Both the position numbers and the translations under genes were made by a program. Below, in pieces: positions 62,999 through 64,000 of a stretch of 64,000 nucleotides of DNA; position 1 is the first letter of the stretch, and every line of letters begins with the position of its first letter. The stretch covers positions 62,001-126,000 of the forward strand of contig NZ_NEHB01000002.1 of the NCBI RefSeq assembly GCF_002127655.1. The letters run 5' to 3'. The notes beneath the pieces are model-generated. The model had not been told where the DNA came from, did not search any database, and worked only from the letters and a program-made list of their open reading frames with translations. The DNA is from Janthinobacterium sp. GW456P. Its GTDB lineage: Bacteria; Pseudomonadota; Gammaproteobacteria; Burkholderiales; Burkholderiaceae_D.

Positions 62999-64000
62999 AT
63001 GTGGATGACCAAAGTCAGTATCCAGAACCCCGTCTTCGCCACCATGGTCATGGTGGCGCTGGTGGTGCTGGGCATCTTCTCCTACCGGGGCCTGGGCGTG
63101 GAGAGCATGCCCAGCGTGCAGTTCCCGTTCGCCGCCATCGAAGTGAACTACCCGGGCGCCTCGCCCGAAGCGGTGGAAAACGACATCACGCGCCCCATCG
63201 AGGACGCCGTCAACACCGTCAGCGGCATCAAAACCATCCGCGCCAACTCGTGGGAAGGACGCGCCGGCGTCTACCTGGAATTCGAGCTGTCGACCAACAT
63301 GGACAAGGCCATGCAAGACTTGCGCGACAAGGTGGCGCTGGTCCGTCCGCGCTTCCCGAAGGAAGCCAAGGACCCGTTCATCGCCCGTGCCGAAGGCGAC
63401 AACGAGCGCCCCATCGCCACCATCGTGCTGACGTCGACGGGGCATGACCTGCGCGCGCTGTCGACCATGACGGAGCAGATCATCAGCAAGCGCTTCCAGG
63501 GCGTGGCCGGCGTGGGCCAGGTCAAGCTGCGCGGCCTGCGCGCGCGCCAGATCCTCATCAGCATGAAGCCGGTCGAACTCAATGCCCAGGGCATCGGCGT
63601 CGATGAAGTCATCCGCGCCATCCAGGCGACGAACACCAATCTGCCGGCCGGCTCCATCAGCCATGGCGCGGCCGAGCAGCTGGTGCGCGTGGAAGGCAAG
63701 ATCAAGGATGCGCGCGAGTTCGGCAAGATCATCGTCGCGCGCCGCGCCGTCGGCCCCGTCTATCTGGACCAGGTGGCCACCGTCGTCGACGGCGAGCAGG
63801 AAGAACTGTCGATTTCGCGCATGAACGGCCAGCAGGCCGTGACGATGGAAATCACCAAGGTGCAGGACGCCAACGTGGTCGAAGTGGGCACCGGCATCCT
63901 GAAGGTGGCGGCGGACCTGCAAAAGACGCTGCCGCCCGATATCACGCTGCGCGTGCTGGACGACGAGTCGGAACGCGTGCAAAGCCAGCTCAATAACGTC
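62999..64000 (+). CDS. RND efflux permease (partial, C-terminus off window)
   Basis: The first 334 residues of an AcrB/MdtB-type pump. The N-terminus MWMTKVSIQNPVFATMVMVAL leads into the first membrane segment. The periplasmic porter domain has MPSVQFPFAAIEVNYPGASPEAVE and GVGQVKLRG. The ATG follows the adaptor stop after 3 bases. The remaining two-thirds, including the charged proton-relay residues, lie outside the window, so drug or metal specificity cannot be judged. Confidence 0.92.
   Translation, partial: MWMTKVSIQNPVFATMVMVALVVLGIFSYRGLGVESMPSVQFPFAAIEVNYPGASPEAVENDITRPIEDAVNTVSGIKTIRANSWEGRAGVYLEFELSTNMDKAMQDLRDKVALVRPRFPKEAKDPFIARAEGDNERPIATIVLTSTGHDLRALSTMTEQIISKRFQGVAGVGQVKLRGLRARQILISMKPVELNAQGIGVDEVIRAIQATNTNLPAGSISHGAAEQLVRVEGKIKDAREFGKIIVARRAVGPVYLDQVATVVDGEQEELSISRMNGQQAVTMEITKVQDANVVEVGTGILKVAADLQKTLPPDITLRVLDDESERVQSQLNNV

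Overview
The window looks like a chromosomal segment of a GC-rich betaproteobacterium of the Oxalobacteraceae (Janthinobacterium, Duganella or Massilia type). The basis is the betaproteobacterial RpoD with an acidic insert, the rpsU-yqeY-dnaG-rpoD macromolecular-synthesis block, the general protein style and a REP-like palindrome. No 16S rRNA or species marker is present, so the genus is an inference.

Positions 1-16100 hold a surface-polysaccharide (O-antigen or capsule) locus, more AT-rich than the rest. On the minus strand is a translationally coupled set for legionaminic-type nonulosonic acid (legF, legB and legC, the last cut by the window edge). On the plus strand runs wbpG-hisH-hisF2 (acetamidino group formation), fnlA-fnlB-fnlC (UDP-L-FucNAc synthesis), a glycosyltransferase, an epimerase/reductase, an initiating sugar-phosphate transferase, a WbpM-type 4,6-dehydratase and, after an AT-rich gap, a Wzz-like chain-length protein. 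No flippase, polymerase or ligase is visible here.

Positions 16800-33700 are mostly core genes: a DEAD-box helicase, a chemotaxis receptor, a Crp/Fnr-type regulator, a GST, a DUF4265-like protein, a YjjG-type phosphatase, an FKBP isomerase, a tRNA with anticodon CAU, rpoD, dnaG, yqeY, rpsU, a BaiN-like flavoprotein, ybiB and a degenerate IS110-type protein. Positions 33800-40400 hold aroG, a NirD-like protein, tsaD, eutBC and a membrane-fused TIGR01777 reductase.

Positions 41000-48640 are the most unusual part. Seven minus-strand genes, nearly all overlapping or spaced by about 10 bases, encode a KAS III/OleA-like synthase, an OleD-like reductase, an MBL-fold hydrolase, an F390-synthetase-like adenylating enzyme, a PAP2 phosphatase, a sterol-desaturase-family hydroxylase and a fatty acid desaturase. 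They resemble a variant olefin/beta-lactone lipid pathway with the usual OleB and OleC replaced. Immediately downstream, a GbsR/MarR-type regulator with a consensus-like promoter and an overlapping palindromic operator heads a three-gene operon.

Positions 48677-64000 carry a voltage-gated-type K+ channel, a Kef-type antiporter, a YdjM-like membrane protein, a DUF2157 and DUF4401/GDYXXLXY pair, DUF427, a DsbA-family protein, plsY, ybaK, an endonuclease/exonuclease/phosphatase-family protein, a PAS-GGDEF-EAL protein and the start of an RND efflux operon (adaptor plus truncated permease). No CRISPR array, prophage or complete insertion sequence was seen.
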